Shown: positions 1 to 7,592 of the stretch, in pieces
How positions within the stretch are numbered: the stretch's first letter is position 1
Layout: each line of letters starts with the position of its first letter
Assembly (NCBI GenBank): GCA_021771815.1
Contig: JAETOE010000003.1
Coordinates: 55,883-119,882, forward strand
Length of the DNA: 64,000 nt
Direction: 5' to 3'
Origin: Roseburia hominis
Lineage (GTDB): Bacteria > Bacillota > Clostridia > Lachnospirales > Lachnospiraceae
Notes under the pieces: model-generated
What the model was told of the DNA's origin: nothing
Database searches by the model: none
The model's input: only the letters and a program-made list of their open reading frames with translations
Program-made: the position numbers and the translations under genes

Positions 1-2
1 CG

Positions 3-566
3 AACATTGACGTGATGTATGGATATCAGTATGTGGCAATTCCGTTTCTGCGGGAGGACATGCTGCAGAATCTGGATGAGAAGACGCTTGAGGAAATGAA
101 CGATACCTTCGGAACATTTTTTATGCAAAAGTCCGTGTCGAGGATGGTCGCGTGCTCGTCGGTCAACCGCAAGCTGTATCTGAATTATATCAAAGAGCAT
201 AAGGGAGTGCTTGACCCGAATCCGGGAGGCGGCATTGTGATGTCCGAGGTGGCGGCGGAGTATCTTGTGAAGATTTATGAGCTGTGCGAAGAATACGGGG
301 TGACGATGCATCTGCTGCCGGACCCGCTGGCGGATAACCAGTACAGAAGGGACCAGGCGGATGGGCTGCGGCAGGATTTTGCGGCGCGCGGGCTCGACGA
401 GCTGTTTCCGAATTATTTCGATGAAATCATGTACTACCCGGAGGAGCAGTTCGGCGACGGTATACATTTTAGCGAGCCTTACAATACACAGGAGGAGTTC
501 AATCAGAAACTGACGGAGCTGTATCTGGATAAGGGATATCTGGAAGGATTGGTGCTCGAACCGTAG
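3..566 (+). CDS. C-terminal part of an SGNH-type hydrolase/acyltransferase-associated protein (5' end outside window)
   Basis: The reading frame is open from the left edge, so only about the last 187 residues are present and the start is unknown. The end carries FGDGIHFSE, where Asp-Gly-Ile-His fits the D-x-x-H catalytic block of SGNH esterases and of AlgJ/DltD-like proteins that accompany MBOAT O-acyltransferases. The GDS block would be upstream of the window. A GTG and ATG near position 12 are not good starts because no ribosome binding site fits in the visible bases. The protein is unlike the SGNH protein at 61040 in detail but shares the fold signature. Its partner genes are not visible. 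Function is inferred from one motif and general composition, so it could be another SGNH subfamily. Confidence 0.5.
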   Translation, partial: NIDVMYGYQYVAIPFLREDMLQNLDEKTLEEMNDTFGTFFMQKSVSRMVACSSVNRKLYLNYIKEHKGVLDPNPGGGIVMSEVAAEYLVKIYELCEEYGVTMHLLPDPLADNQYRRDQADGLRQDFAARGLDELFPNYFDEIMYYPEEQFGDGIHFSEPYNTQEEFNQKLTELYLDKGYLEGLVLEP

Positions 567-616
567 AGGATAGGTGTCCAAGCTGTATCGTTTGGTGCCT
601 GAAACATAGATAAGAC

Positions 617-644
617 TTGACAAACATCAGAATCCATGTATAAT
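617..644 (+). promoter_or_regulatory. SigA-type promoter of the metal permease-fur operon
   Basis: TTGACA at 617-622 and TATAAT at 639-644 are both perfect consensus hexamers with a 16-bp spacer. Transcription would begin near 651, exactly where the TGCAAATG repeats begin, so a bound regulator would block initiation. Confidence 0.8.
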
Positions 645-650
645 ACAAAA

Positions 651-699
651 TGCAAATGAGTTGCAAATGCAAAAGAAGTGCAAATGCGATTCACTTGCA
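651..699 (+). promoter_or_regulatory. Probable Fur-family operator: TGCAAATG repeats and two dyads
   Basis: TGCAAATG occurs at 651-658, 662-669 and 679-686. Positions 651-665 form a 7-1-7 dyad (TGCAAAT-G-AGTTGCA, one mismatch), the geometry typical of Fur/Zur/PerR boxes. Positions 679-699 form a second dyad, TGCAAATG with CACTTGCA across 5 bp. The block overlaps the predicted transcription start and lies upstream of a metal permease whose operon includes a Fur-family gene, so autoregulation by that protein is the simple inference. The metal is not known. Confidence 0.6.
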
Positions 700-768
700 T
701 TTTTTGCTGTCATTCAGGAAATAACAGTGTGTAGAAGCACAAATTTGTTGTATAAAGAAGGTGGAACC

Positions 769-1623
769 ATGGCTGATATATTGACGGATACATTACTCGA
801 CGGCGCAAAACTGCTTCCGTTTTTGTTTCTTACTTATTTACTGATGGAGACATTGGAGCATCACACGGCGGGCAGGCTGCAGGAGAAAATACGCACTGCC
901 GGAACATGGGGGCCGGTGTGGGGCGGACTGCTCGGCGTTATTCCACAGTGCGGCTTTTCGGCGGCGGCTTCAAGCCTTTTTGCCGGAAGGGTCATCACGG
1001 TGGGAACGCTGCTTGCAATCTATCTGTCGACCTCGGATGAAATGCTTCCGATTCTGATTTCCGAGGCGGTGCCGGCACAGGCGATCGCGAAAATTCTTGC
1101 CGTGAAGGTTGTCATTGCAATGCTGTCGGGACTTTTGGTGGAACTTATCTACACAAAGGTCATGAAGCGGCAGGAGAAGGAAATGGACATTCATGTGGTG
1201 TGCGAGGAAGAGCACTGCCACTGTGAGGATGGGATTTTAATTTCTGCACTGAAGCACACGGTGCGGATTTTCGTATATATCCTTCTGATTTCGCTGGCGC
1301 TCAATCTGGTGCTTGGCTTCGTCGGGGAGGAGGCACTTGCCGGGCTCTTTTGGGGTACGCCGTTTGTCGGGGAACTGATTGCGGCACTTGTAGGATTGAT
1401 TCCGAACTGTGCGTCGTCGGTGGTGATCACGCAGCTCTATCTTGACGGGATCATCGGTGCGGGCGCGATGATGTCGGGACTGCTTGTGAACGCGGGCGTC
1501 GGCGTGCTGGTGCTTTTTAGGCTGAACCGTGATTACAGGCAGAACGCGGCGATTGTCGGGAGCCTGTATGCGCTGGGCGTGTTCTGGGGCGTTGTCATTG
1601 AACTGTGTGGAATTGTATTTTAG
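769..1623 (+). CDS. ArsP_2-type (PF11449-like) heavy-metal permease, putative manganese/metal exporter
   Basis: A 284-residue polytopic membrane protein with many hydrophobic segments in two blocks. Each half has a related motif, IPQCGFSAA near residues 58-66 and IPNCASSVV near 220, as in duplicated permeases of the putative 10-TM heavy-metal exporter family. Between the halves is a charged loop with a His/Cys cluster, HVVCEEEHCHC at about 142-152, a plausible cytoplasmic metal site. The start at 769 has the Shine-Dalgarno AAGGTGG; longer frames from 661 would begin inside the operator. The Fur-family gene follows 17 bp downstream in the same operon. Family members are annotated as arsenic or manganese transporters; the substrate here is not established. 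Confidence 0.75.
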   Translation: MADILTDTLLDGAKLLPFLFLTYLLMETLEHHTAGRLQEKIRTAGTWGPVWGGLLGVIPQCGFSAAASSLFAGRVITVGTLLAIYLSTSDEMLPILISEAVPAQAIAKILAVKVVIAMLSGLLVELIYTKVMKRQEKEMDIHVVCEEEHCHCEDGILISALKHTVRIFVYILLISLALNLVLGFVGEEALAGLFWGTPFVGELIAALVGLIPNCASSVVITQLYLDGIIGAGAMMSGLLVNAGVGVLVLFRLNRDYRQNAAIVGSLYALGVFWGVVIELCGIVF

Positions 1624-1640
1624 GAACAGGAGAGAATAAG

Positions 1641-2051
1641 ATGGCGGGAAACGGTTATGCAACGACGAGCAGAAAGAAAATACTGGAATTTCTAAAGAGC
1701 AACTGTGACAGGACGGTTACGGCGTCGGATATTGACACATATCTGCGGCGAAATGGGGATGCGGTCAATATTACCACGATCTACCGTTATCTGGATAAGC
1801 TTGCGAACGACGGAACGGTCATGAAATATGTTGCGGAATGCGGCGGGAAAGCCGTGTACCAGTATATTGAGCTGGGGCAGCACTGTGAGGAGCATTTGCA
1901 TTTGAAGTGTGTAAAATGCGGCTGTATTATTCATCTGGACTGTGCGTTCATGGACGAGATTGCGGAGCATATCCGAAGGGACCATGGATTTGCGTTGCAG
2001 TGCAGGAATTCGATTCTCTATGGGTTATGTAAAGATTGCAGACAGGAATAG
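1641..2051 (+). CDS. Fur-family metal-dependent transcriptional repressor
   Basis: A 136-residue protein with an N-terminal winged helix (recognition helix around TTIYRYLDKL, residues 45-54) and a C-terminal dimerisation domain. Two CxxC pairs, C90/C93 in KCVKC and C130/C133 in LCKDC, make the structural zinc site typical of Fur, Zur and PerR proteins. HLHLKC supplies His ligands for a regulatory metal. The start at 1641 follows AGGAGAG. It lies 17 bp after the metal permease and probably represses the operon through the TGCAAATG dyads at 651-699. Whether it senses zinc, manganese, iron or peroxide cannot be decided from sequence; its pairing with an exporter-like permease is unusual for a Zur. 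Confidence 0.85.
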   Translation: MAGNGYATTSRKKILEFLKSNCDRTVTASDIDTYLRRNGDAVNITTIYRYLDKLANDGTVMKYVAECGGKAVYQYIELGQHCEEHLHLKCVKCGCIIHLDCAFMDEIAEHIRRDHGFALQCRNSILYGLCKDCRQE

Positions 2052-2103
2052 TCCGCAGTCTTTTTTTATATAATGAAGAGAATAAACGGATTGCGGCAGG
2101 AAT

Positions 2104-3273
2104 ATGGGAATAGATGACAGGAAAAAAGACCGGTGCGGCATACTAAGAGCGGCGATTGTGCTGGAAGCGGCGCTGCTTTTGGCAATCGGTGTGATTTTCG
2201 CCGGAGAAGGAAGATTTTCCGGTCAGACGGCGATTGAGACGACAAGCGACGGCTATATCAAATGGGTGGATTTCAATGTGTCTTACGAGGCGCTCTGCCG
2301 TGCGTATGACTATGACGTGACGACGTACGGACAGAAGATCCATCTGGACTGGATCGATCTTCTCGCCTATGTAGGGGCGAAAAATGGAGGCGATTTCGGA
2401 CCGGGCGCCACGGAGGACATCCGGACGATCGCAGAGAAAATTTTGTCCGGCGAGACGACGATGAAAGCGGCGACTGAGGATATGAAATATTTTTCGTATT
2501 ACCGGGAAGCGTATGGCGCCGTGCTCGGCGGGCTGGTCGGGGAATATGAGATTCAGGAGAAGGAGGGCGGTTCCTATGTGAAACAATACGGGTTGAAAGG
2601 ATTTTCTCCGATCGCGAAGGGGTTTGAGTACAGTGATTACGATGATTTCGGCGTGTCGAGAAGCTACGGCTACCGCAGACAGCATTTAGGGCACGATATG
2701 ATGGGACAGGTGGGTACGCCGATCGTTGCGGTGGAGTCAGGCTATGTGGAAGCGCTTGGCTGGAACCAGTACGGCGGCTGGCGTATCGGCATTCGCAGCT
2801 TTGACGGAAAGCGCTACTATTACTATGCGCATTTGAGACAGAATTACCCGTATCAGGAAAAGCTTAAGGCGGGCGACGTGGTCACTGCGGGCGAGGTCGT
2901 TGGTTACATGGGGCATACCGGTTACAGCACGAAGGAGAACGTTAACAATATCGATCAGGTGCATCTGCATTTCGGGCTGCAGTTAATCTTTGACGAATCG
3001 CAGAAGGAGGGAAACAATGAAATATGGGTGGATTGCTATGATCTGACGCGTTTTCTGTACAAGAACCGCTGTGAGGTACATAAAGTGGAAGGCAAAAAGG
3101 AGTGGAAGCGGACGATCGACATGAAAGATCCTGCGGCAGCGCAGTATCTTGAAAGAGTAACAGAACCGGAAGAGATGGACGACAAGGGGAAAACGACAGA
3201 GAAAGAGGAAGCGACAGAGATAGAGAAAACAACAGAGAAAGAGGAAACGACAGGAAAGGAGAAAGCGCCGTAA
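2104..3273 (+). CDS. Membrane-anchored M23 (LytM-type) metallopeptidase
   Basis: A 389-residue protein with an N-terminal signal anchor at about 13-35, a helical linker, and an M23 domain at about 165-300. The zinc ligands are visible: H194-x3-D198 in HLGHD, H243 in YAHL, and H287-x-H289 in VHLHFG. It should cut peptidoglycan cross-bridges or stem peptides outside the membrane. Clostridial relatives act in cell separation or sporulation, but nothing here fixes which. After residue about 345 the sequence becomes a low-complexity Thr/Glu/Lys tail with TTEKEE-like repeats, probably expanded by slippage. The gene stands alone and faces typA; no strong terminator follows. Confidence 0.85.
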   Translation: MGIDDRKKDRCGILRAAIVLEAALLLAIGVIFAGEGRFSGQTAIETTSDGYIKWVDFNVSYEALCRAYDYDVTTYGQKIHLDWIDLLAYVGAKNGGDFGPGATEDIRTIAEKILSGETTMKAATEDMKYFSYYREAYGAVLGGLVGEYEIQEKEGGSYVKQYGLKGFSPIAKGFEYSDYDDFGVSRSYGYRRQHLGHDMMGQVGTPIVAVESGYVEALGWNQYGGWRIGIRSFDGKRYYYYAHLRQNYPYQEKLKAGDVVTAGEVVGYMGHTGYSTKENVNNIDQVHLHFGLQLIFDESQKEGNNEIWVDCYDLTRFLYKNRCEVHKVEGKKEWKRTIDMKDPAAAQYLERVTEPEEMDDKGKTTEKEEATEIEKTTEKEETTGKEKAP

Positions 3274-3288
3274 CAAAAAATAAGGCAG

Positions 3289-3350
3289 CCGACAGACATT
3301 TCTCTGGTTTGTCAGGATAAAATATCTGTGGACTGCCATTTGGCTGTCGG
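3289..3350. other. Convergent intergenic dyads between M23 gene and typA
   Basis: CCGACAG (3289-3295) pairs with CTGTCGG (3344-3350), and GACAGAC (3291-3297) can instead pair with GTTTGTC (3307-3313). On the minus strand the outer arm is followed by CTGCC and a TTATTTTTT run, so this may end typA transcription. The long loop makes it a weak call. Confidence 0.35.
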
Positions 3351-3364
3351 AATACCGTGAGGAT

Positions 3365-5203
3365 TTATTTCTTCATATTCGCACGTTTTCTTAAGGTAGG
3401 GTCGAGAATCCGCTTACGGATACGCAGGCTCTCCGGCGTTACCTCGAGAAGCTCGTCGACGTCAATGAAATCGAGCGCCTGCTCAAGACTTAAGATTCTC
3501 GGCGGAACAAGCGTCAGCGCTTCGTCAGCGGAGGAAGAACGCGTGTTGGTCAGATGCTTCTTCTTGCATACGTTCAGTTCGATATCCTCTGCTCTCGAAG
3601 AAGAACCGATGACCATTCCCGCGTAGACCTTCTGTCCCGGTCCGATGAAGAGCGTACCGCGGTCCTGAGCGGAGAACAGACCGTAAGTAACGGATTCACC
3701 CGTCTCAAAAGCAATCAGGGAGCCGAGCTTACGGTAAGCGATCTCGCCCTTATACGGCGCATAGCCGTTGAAGATCGTATTGATGATACCGTTTCCCTTG
3801 GTATCTGTCATAAATTCGCCGCGATAGCCGATCAGACCACGGGAAGGAATGTTGAACTCGAGTCTGGTGTAGCCTCCGGTAATCGGCTTCATGTTGAGCA
3901 GCTCGCCCTTGCGTTGGCTTAACTTCTCGATGACCGCTCCGGTAAACTCGTCCGGGACGTCGACATAAGCAAGCTCCATCGGCTCCAATTTCTTGCCGTT
4001 TTCATCGGTGTGATAGAGCACCTCCGCCTTGCTGACTGCGAACTCATATCCCTCGCGGCGCATGTTTTCGATCAGAACGGACAGATGCAGCTCGCCGCGT
4101 CCCGATACCTTGTAGGAATCAGGGCTGTCAGTCTCTTCGACGCGCAGCGACACATCGGTGTTCAGTTCGCGGAAAAGACGATCCCTGATATGGCGGGAGG
4201 TAACGAACTTTCCTTCCTGTCCGGCGAACGGGCTGTCGTTTACGATGAAATTCATGGAGAGCGTCGGCTCGGAAATCTTCTGGAACGGGATGGCAGCCGG
4301 TTCCTCCGGGGAACAGATCGTATCGCCGATATGGATATCCGCAATGCCGGAAACCGCTACGATAGAGCCGACTCCTGCCTCTGTGACCTCCACTTTGTTC
4401 AAGCCGTCAAACTCATAAAGCTTACTGATGCGGACCTTTTTCTGCTTGTCCGGCTCATGATGGTTGACTACAACGGCGTCCTGGTTGACACGGAGAAAGC
4501 CGTTGTCCACCTTTCCGATGCCGATACGTCCGACGTACTCGTTGTAGTCGATCGTGCTGATGAGCATCTGCGTATTGGCGTCAGGATCGCCTTCCGGCGC
4601 CGGGATATAGTCGATGATCGTCTCGAACAACGGAGTCATATCCTTGCGGTTGTTGATGAGATCGCCGATTTCGCGAACCGCGTAGCCGTCTCTTGCGGAG
4701 GCGAAGAGGAACGGGCAGTCGAGCTGCTCGTCGGAAGCGTCGAGATCCATGAAAAGCTCGAGAACCTCGTCGACAACTTCATTCGGACGCGCTTCCGGGC
4801 GGTCGACTTTATTTACGCACACAACGACCGGAAGAGCAAGTTCAAGCGCTTTCATGAGAACGAACTTGGTCTGGGGCATAACGCCCTCGAACGCGTCGAC
4901 GACAAGGATAACGCCGTTTACCATCTTGAGCACACGCTCGACCTCGCCGCCGAAATCTGCGTGTCCCGGGGTGTCGATGACGTTGATCTTCACGCCCTTG
5001 TAGGTGATCGCCGTGTTCTTGGATAGAATCGTGATGCCGCGCTCCCTCTCGATATCATTCGAGTCCATGACACGTTCCTGAACCTCCTGATTCTCGCGGA
5101 ACACGCCGCTCTGCTTTAAAAGCTCGTCCACGAGCGTCGTCTTGCCGTGGTCAACATGGGCGATGATTGCTATGTTACGGACATCTTCACGTTTTATTTT
5201 CAT
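3365..5203 (-). CDS. typA: TypA/BipA translational GTPase
   Basis: 612 residues, the usual length for TypA. The protein starts MKIKREDVRNIAIIAHVDH, with G1 AHVDHGKT (15-22), switch region RERGITI, G3 DTPGHADFGGEV and G4 NKVD, followed by EF-Tu-like beta barrels, EF-G domain III/V-like folds and the TypA C-terminal domain (KKHLTNTRSS). It binds 70S ribosomes and helps 50S assembly and stress adaptation in other bacteria. The ATG at 5203 matches family N termini; an upstream in-frame ATG at 5236 would add 11 atypical residues. The visible GAAAGG is rather far from this start. It is transcribed away from the SSB-like gene from a promoter at 5244-5271. Confidence 0.97.
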   Translation of the reverse strand: MKIKREDVRNIAIIAHVDHGKTTLVDELLKQSGVFRENQEVQERVMDSNDIERERGITILSKNTAITYKGVKINVIDTPGHADFGGEVERVLKMVNGVILVVDAFEGVMPQTKFVLMKALELALPVVVCVNKVDRPEARPNEVVDEVLELFMDLDASDEQLDCPFLFASARDGYAVREIGDLINNRKDMTPLFETIIDYIPAPEGDPDANTQMLISTIDYNEYVGRIGIGKVDNGFLRVNQDAVVVNHHEPDKQKKVRISKLYEFDGLNKVEVTEAGVGSIVAVSGIADIHIGDTICSPEEPAAIPFQKISEPTLSMNFIVNDSPFAGQEGKFVTSRHIRDRLFRELNTDVSLRVEETDSPDSYKVSGRGELHLSVLIENMRREGYEFAVSKAEVLYHTDENGKKLEPMELAYVDVPDEFTGAVIEKLSQRKGELLNMKPITGGYTRLEFNIPSRGLIGYRGEFMTDTKGNGIINTIFNGYAPYKGEIAYRKLGSLIAFETGESVTYGLFSAQDRGTLFIGPGQKVYAGMVIGSSSRAEDIELNVCKKKHLTNTRSSSADEALTLVPPRILSLEQALDFIDVDELLEVTPESLRIRKRILDPTLRKRANMKK

Positions 5204-5243
5204 ATTTAAAACCAATACCTTTCTATAAAAAATCAACTTAATT

Positions 5244-5271
5244 ATTCTAACATATTTGCAGAAATGTGCAA
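5244..5271 (-). promoter_or_regulatory. typA promoter (minus strand)
   Basis: On the minus strand TTGCAC (5266-5271) and TAGAAT (5244-5249) are separated by 16 bp, about 40 bp upstream of the typA start. It interleaves with a promoter on the opposite strand at 5256-5285. Confidence 0.55.
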
Positions 5272-5285
5272 GTATTTGTTATAAT
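5256..5285 (+). promoter_or_regulatory. Promoter toward the SSB-like gene, overlapping the typA promoter
   Basis: TTGCAG (5256-5261) and a perfect TATAAT (5280-5285) with an 18-bp spacer. It would give an mRNA leader of about 230 nt before the gene at 5523. The rest of 5286-5522 is AT-rich; I see no convincing small gene or terminator in it. Confidence 0.5.
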
Positions 5286-5522
5286 AGAAAGGTTGGTATC
5301 TGTAAAGAAGCAAACAGATGCGAAAATCGGGGAAAGAGGTCAGGGAAAATCTTTAGTGACAAAATATGTCATTTCATTCTTTTTCTTATCGACATATTTT
5401 ATGAAAATTCTGTGCCGGGGCGTGATACAAATATTGTGTCAGGCAGATCATACCGGCAGAACGGAAACAAAGAAAAGGAACAAATCAAATAAGCGTATGA
5501 TCTTAAGAAGGGAGAAAGATTC

Positions 5523-6152
5523 ATGGCAGATAAAATTTTTGAAAACAACCAGGTGTCGATTGTGGGAGAGATTGTATCCGATTTTCGGTTCAGTCACGAA
5601 GTGTACGGAGAAGGATTCTATATGGTGGATGTGGCAGTGAACCGCCTGAGCAATTATCTTGACTACATACCACTCATGATTTCGGAGCGTCTGATCGACG
5701 TGACCGCAAATTACATAGGGCAGAACATTTATGTGACGGGACAGTTCCGCTCCTTTAACCGGCATGAGGAAAAGAAAAACAGACTGGTGTTGTCCGTGTT
5801 CGTAAGAGAACTGGAATTTTTGGAGGAAATGCAGGAGGATATCAAGAGCAACCAGATTTTTCTGGACGGTTACATTTGTAAGGAACCGATTTACCGCAAG
5901 ACGCCGCTTGGCAGGGAAATCGCAGATCTTTTGATCGCGGTTAACCGCTCTTACGGGAAATCCGATTACATACCGTGCATCTGCTGGGGCAGAAACGCGC
6001 GTTTTGCATCCGGCTTCGAGGTCGGCGGGCATGTGCAGGTCTGGGGCAGAATCCAGAGCCGCGAGTATGTCAAGAAGCTCTCCGAGACAGAGACGGAGAA
6101 GCGGATCGCTTATGAGGTATCAGTCAGCAAAGTAGATTTTTTGGAGGATTAA
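5523..6152 (+). CDS. Single-stranded DNA-binding-like protein with two OB-fold halves
   Basis: 209 residues, longer than a usual SSB. The N-terminal half (about 7-100) reads like a divergent OB fold (QVSIVGEIVSDFRFSHEVYG, VAVNR, IYVTGQFRS). The C-terminal half (about 108-207) repeats the pattern more canonically (IFLDGYICKEPIYRKTPLG, DLLIAVNRSYGKSDYIPC, GGHVQVWGRIQSREY). PLGREIADLLIAVNR is close to the SSB signature around strand 2-3. The acidic C-terminal tip DFLED loosely resembles the SSB tip that binds partners. GGGAGAAAGATTC precedes the ATG. Such proteins occur in Lachnospiraceae; this is probably an accessory or second SSB, since replication SSB usually sits between rpsF and rpsR. Confidence 0.75.
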   Translation: MADKIFENNQVSIVGEIVSDFRFSHEVYGEGFYMVDVAVNRLSNYLDYIPLMISERLIDVTANYIGQNIYVTGQFRSFNRHEEKKNRLVLSVFVRELEFLEEMQEDIKSNQIFLDGYICKEPIYRKTPLGREIADLLIAVNRSYGKSDYIPCICWGRNARFASGFEVGGHVQVWGRIQSREYVKKLSETETEKRIAYEVSVSKVDFLED

Positions 6153-6173
6153 AGCAGAGCTGGGAATAGATTA

Positions 6174-6214
6174 AAAAAAGGGATGTTTCGCCGGACGGCG
6201 GGCGTCCCTTTTTT
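6174..6214 (+). terminator. Rho-independent terminator after the SSB-like gene
   Basis: AAAAAAGGGATG (6174-6185) pairs with CGTCCCTTTTTT (6203-6214), one G-T pair, giving a stem with A-tract and U-tract, usable in both directions. Confidence 0.85.
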
Positions 6215-6235
6215 CGGCAGACACATCGTTCCCTG

Positions 6236-6264
6236 TTGACAATGCAGCGCGATAGTGCTATGGT
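6236..6264 (+). promoter_or_regulatory. Promoter of the lysine riboswitch-dapA transcript
   Basis: TTGACA (6236-6241) and TATGGT (6259-6264), 17-bp spacer. The predicted start near 6271 places the whole aptamer in the leader. Confidence 0.7.
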
Positions 6265-6288
6265 AAATTCAACAATATGATACATATT

Positions 6289-6454
6289 TTGATAGAGGTT
6301 GCATGCTTTAAGAGTAGCTTTGCGGATGTGGCAGGCACAGTGGAAACGAGCGAAAGGAAAGTGTGCCGAAAGGGCAGGAAGCCTTGTATCCTGTTCCTTG
6401 GGCATAAGGTTAAGAGCCTTATGACTGTCATCTTCACAGATGGGGCGCTATCGG
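6289..6454 (+). promoter_or_regulatory. Lysine riboswitch aptamer (L box)
   Basis: The order of conserved blocks matches the L box: GATAGAGGTTGCA at 6291, AAGAGTA, a GAAAGG/GTGCCGAAAG block, a GGCAGGAA/CTGTTCCT hairpin near 6375-6403, TTATGACTGTCATC, and GGGGCGCTATC near 6442-6452. The closing P1 helix is visible: GATAG (6291-6295) with CTATC (6448-6452). Lysine binding to this class causes premature termination of lysine biosynthesis genes in Bacillota, and dapA follows. It ends about 45 nt before a terminator hairpin, the expected layout. Confidence 0.93.
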
Positions 6455-6496
6455 TTCTATAGAATGACATGCCAGATGCAGGCAGAAGAATCAGAC

Positions 6497-6520
6497 CGGC
6501 TCCAGAGAGCCGTTTTTTTT
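6497..6520 (+). terminator. Riboswitch-controlled terminator ahead of dapA
   Basis: CGGCTC (6497-6502), loop CAGA, GAGCCG (6507-6512), then eight T. It lies between the aptamer and dapA, consistent with lysine-induced attenuation. Upstream bases after the P1 helix should supply the antiterminator. Confidence 0.85.
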
Positions 6521-6611
6521 ATGCAATAGACACAAGCATCGGGTATGAGATGGATTGTAATAGCACACAAAGATGTACCATACGCATATATTATTTTCAG
6601 GAGGATTCGTA

Positions 6612-7502
6612 ATGGCAATTTTTAAAGGTGCAGGTGTGGCGATCGTCACGCCGATGAAAGACAATGAAGATGTAAACTATGACAAATTAGAGGAATTGAT
6701 CGAGTGGCAGATTGAGCAGGGAACGGACTGCATCATTATCGCCGGGACTACCGGAGAAAGCTCGACGCTCACTACGGAGGAGCATTCCAAGGTCATAAAA
6801 GAGGCAGTGCGCATGGTAAATCACCGCATTCCGGTCGTGGCAGGGACCGGCTCGAACTGCACGAGAGAGGCGGTGCATCTGTCGAAAGAGGCGGAGGAAG
6901 CAGGCGTGGACGGACTTCTCGCCGTGACGCCGTACTACAATAAGGCGACGCAGGGTGGACTGATCCGTTACTACACGGAGATCGCGGAGGCGGTAAAGCT
7001 TCCGATTATTATGTACAATGTGCCGGGAAGAACCGGCTGTAACATTCTTCCGGAGACAGCAGCGACCCTGTTTCGTGATGTGGAGAATATCGTCGGGATC
7101 AAAGAGGCGACCGGGAGCGTGGCGCAGGCGTCAAAGCTGATGTATTTGACGGACGGCAGGATCGACCTGTATTCGGGGGAGGACGGCATCGTCGTTCCGC
7201 TGATGGCGATCGGCGCGGTCGGCGTGATTTCCGTATGGTCGAATATTGCGCCGAAGGATGTGCATGATATGTGCGCGGCGTTTGCGGCAGGCGACGTTGC
7301 GGCGGCGCGGGCGATTCAGCTTAAGGCACAGCCGCTTGTGGATGCACTGTTTTCCGAGGTCAACCCGATTCCTGTCAAGAAGGCACTAAATCTTATGGGT
7401 CGGGAAGTGGGAACACTTCGTTCCCCGCTCACAGAGATGACGGAGGAAAATGCGGCAAAGCTGGCAGAGGCGATGAAAAATTACGGAATCAGTCTTGCAT
7501 AA
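6612..7502 (+). CDS. dapA: 4-hydroxy-tetrahydrodipicolinate synthase
   Basis: 296 residues. It condenses pyruvate with aspartate semialdehyde, the first step specific to lysine/diaminopimelate synthesis in the cytoplasm. Key residues are present: GTTGES with T46/T47, Y135 in YNVPGRTG, R140, and the Schiff-base lysine K164 in GIKEATG. The start at 6612 has AGGAGG eight bases upstream; the longer frame from 6573 has none. It is the first gene after the lysine riboswitch and its terminator, with dapB 90 bp downstream. Expression should fall when lysine is plentiful. Confidence 0.97.
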   Translation: MAIFKGAGVAIVTPMKDNEDVNYDKLEELIEWQIEQGTDCIIIAGTTGESSTLTTEEHSKVIKEAVRMVNHRIPVVAGTGSNCTREAVHLSKEAEEAGVDGLLAVTPYYNKATQGGLIRYYTEIAEAVKLPIIMYNVPGRTGCNILPETAATLFRDVENIVGIKEATGSVAQASKLMYLTDGRIDLYSGEDGIVVPLMAIGAVGVISVWSNIAPKDVHDMCAAFAAGDVAAARAIQLKAQPLVDALFSEVNPIPVKKALNLMGREVGTLRSPLTEMTEENAAKLAEAMKNYGISLA

Positions 7503-7511
7503 GGCGGGGAA

Positions 7512-7546
7512 GCCGGGCGGTGGAGAAAGTCGCTGCCCGGCGTTTT
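7512..7546 (+). terminator. Weak terminator/attenuator between dapA and dapB
   Basis: GCCGGGC (7512-7518) pairs with GCCCGGC (7535-7541), then GTTTTGC. The U run is short, so partial termination or mRNA 3'-end stabilisation is more likely than a full stop. Confidence 0.5.
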
Positions 7547-7592
7547 GCTACTTTATCAGGTTAAAATGTGAAAGAAGAGAGGATAAAGAAAG

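Noticed and set aside
5266..5640. Frames upstream of and overlapping the SSB-like gene start
   Set aside because: They overlap a well-supported gene in another frame and encode no recognisable protein.
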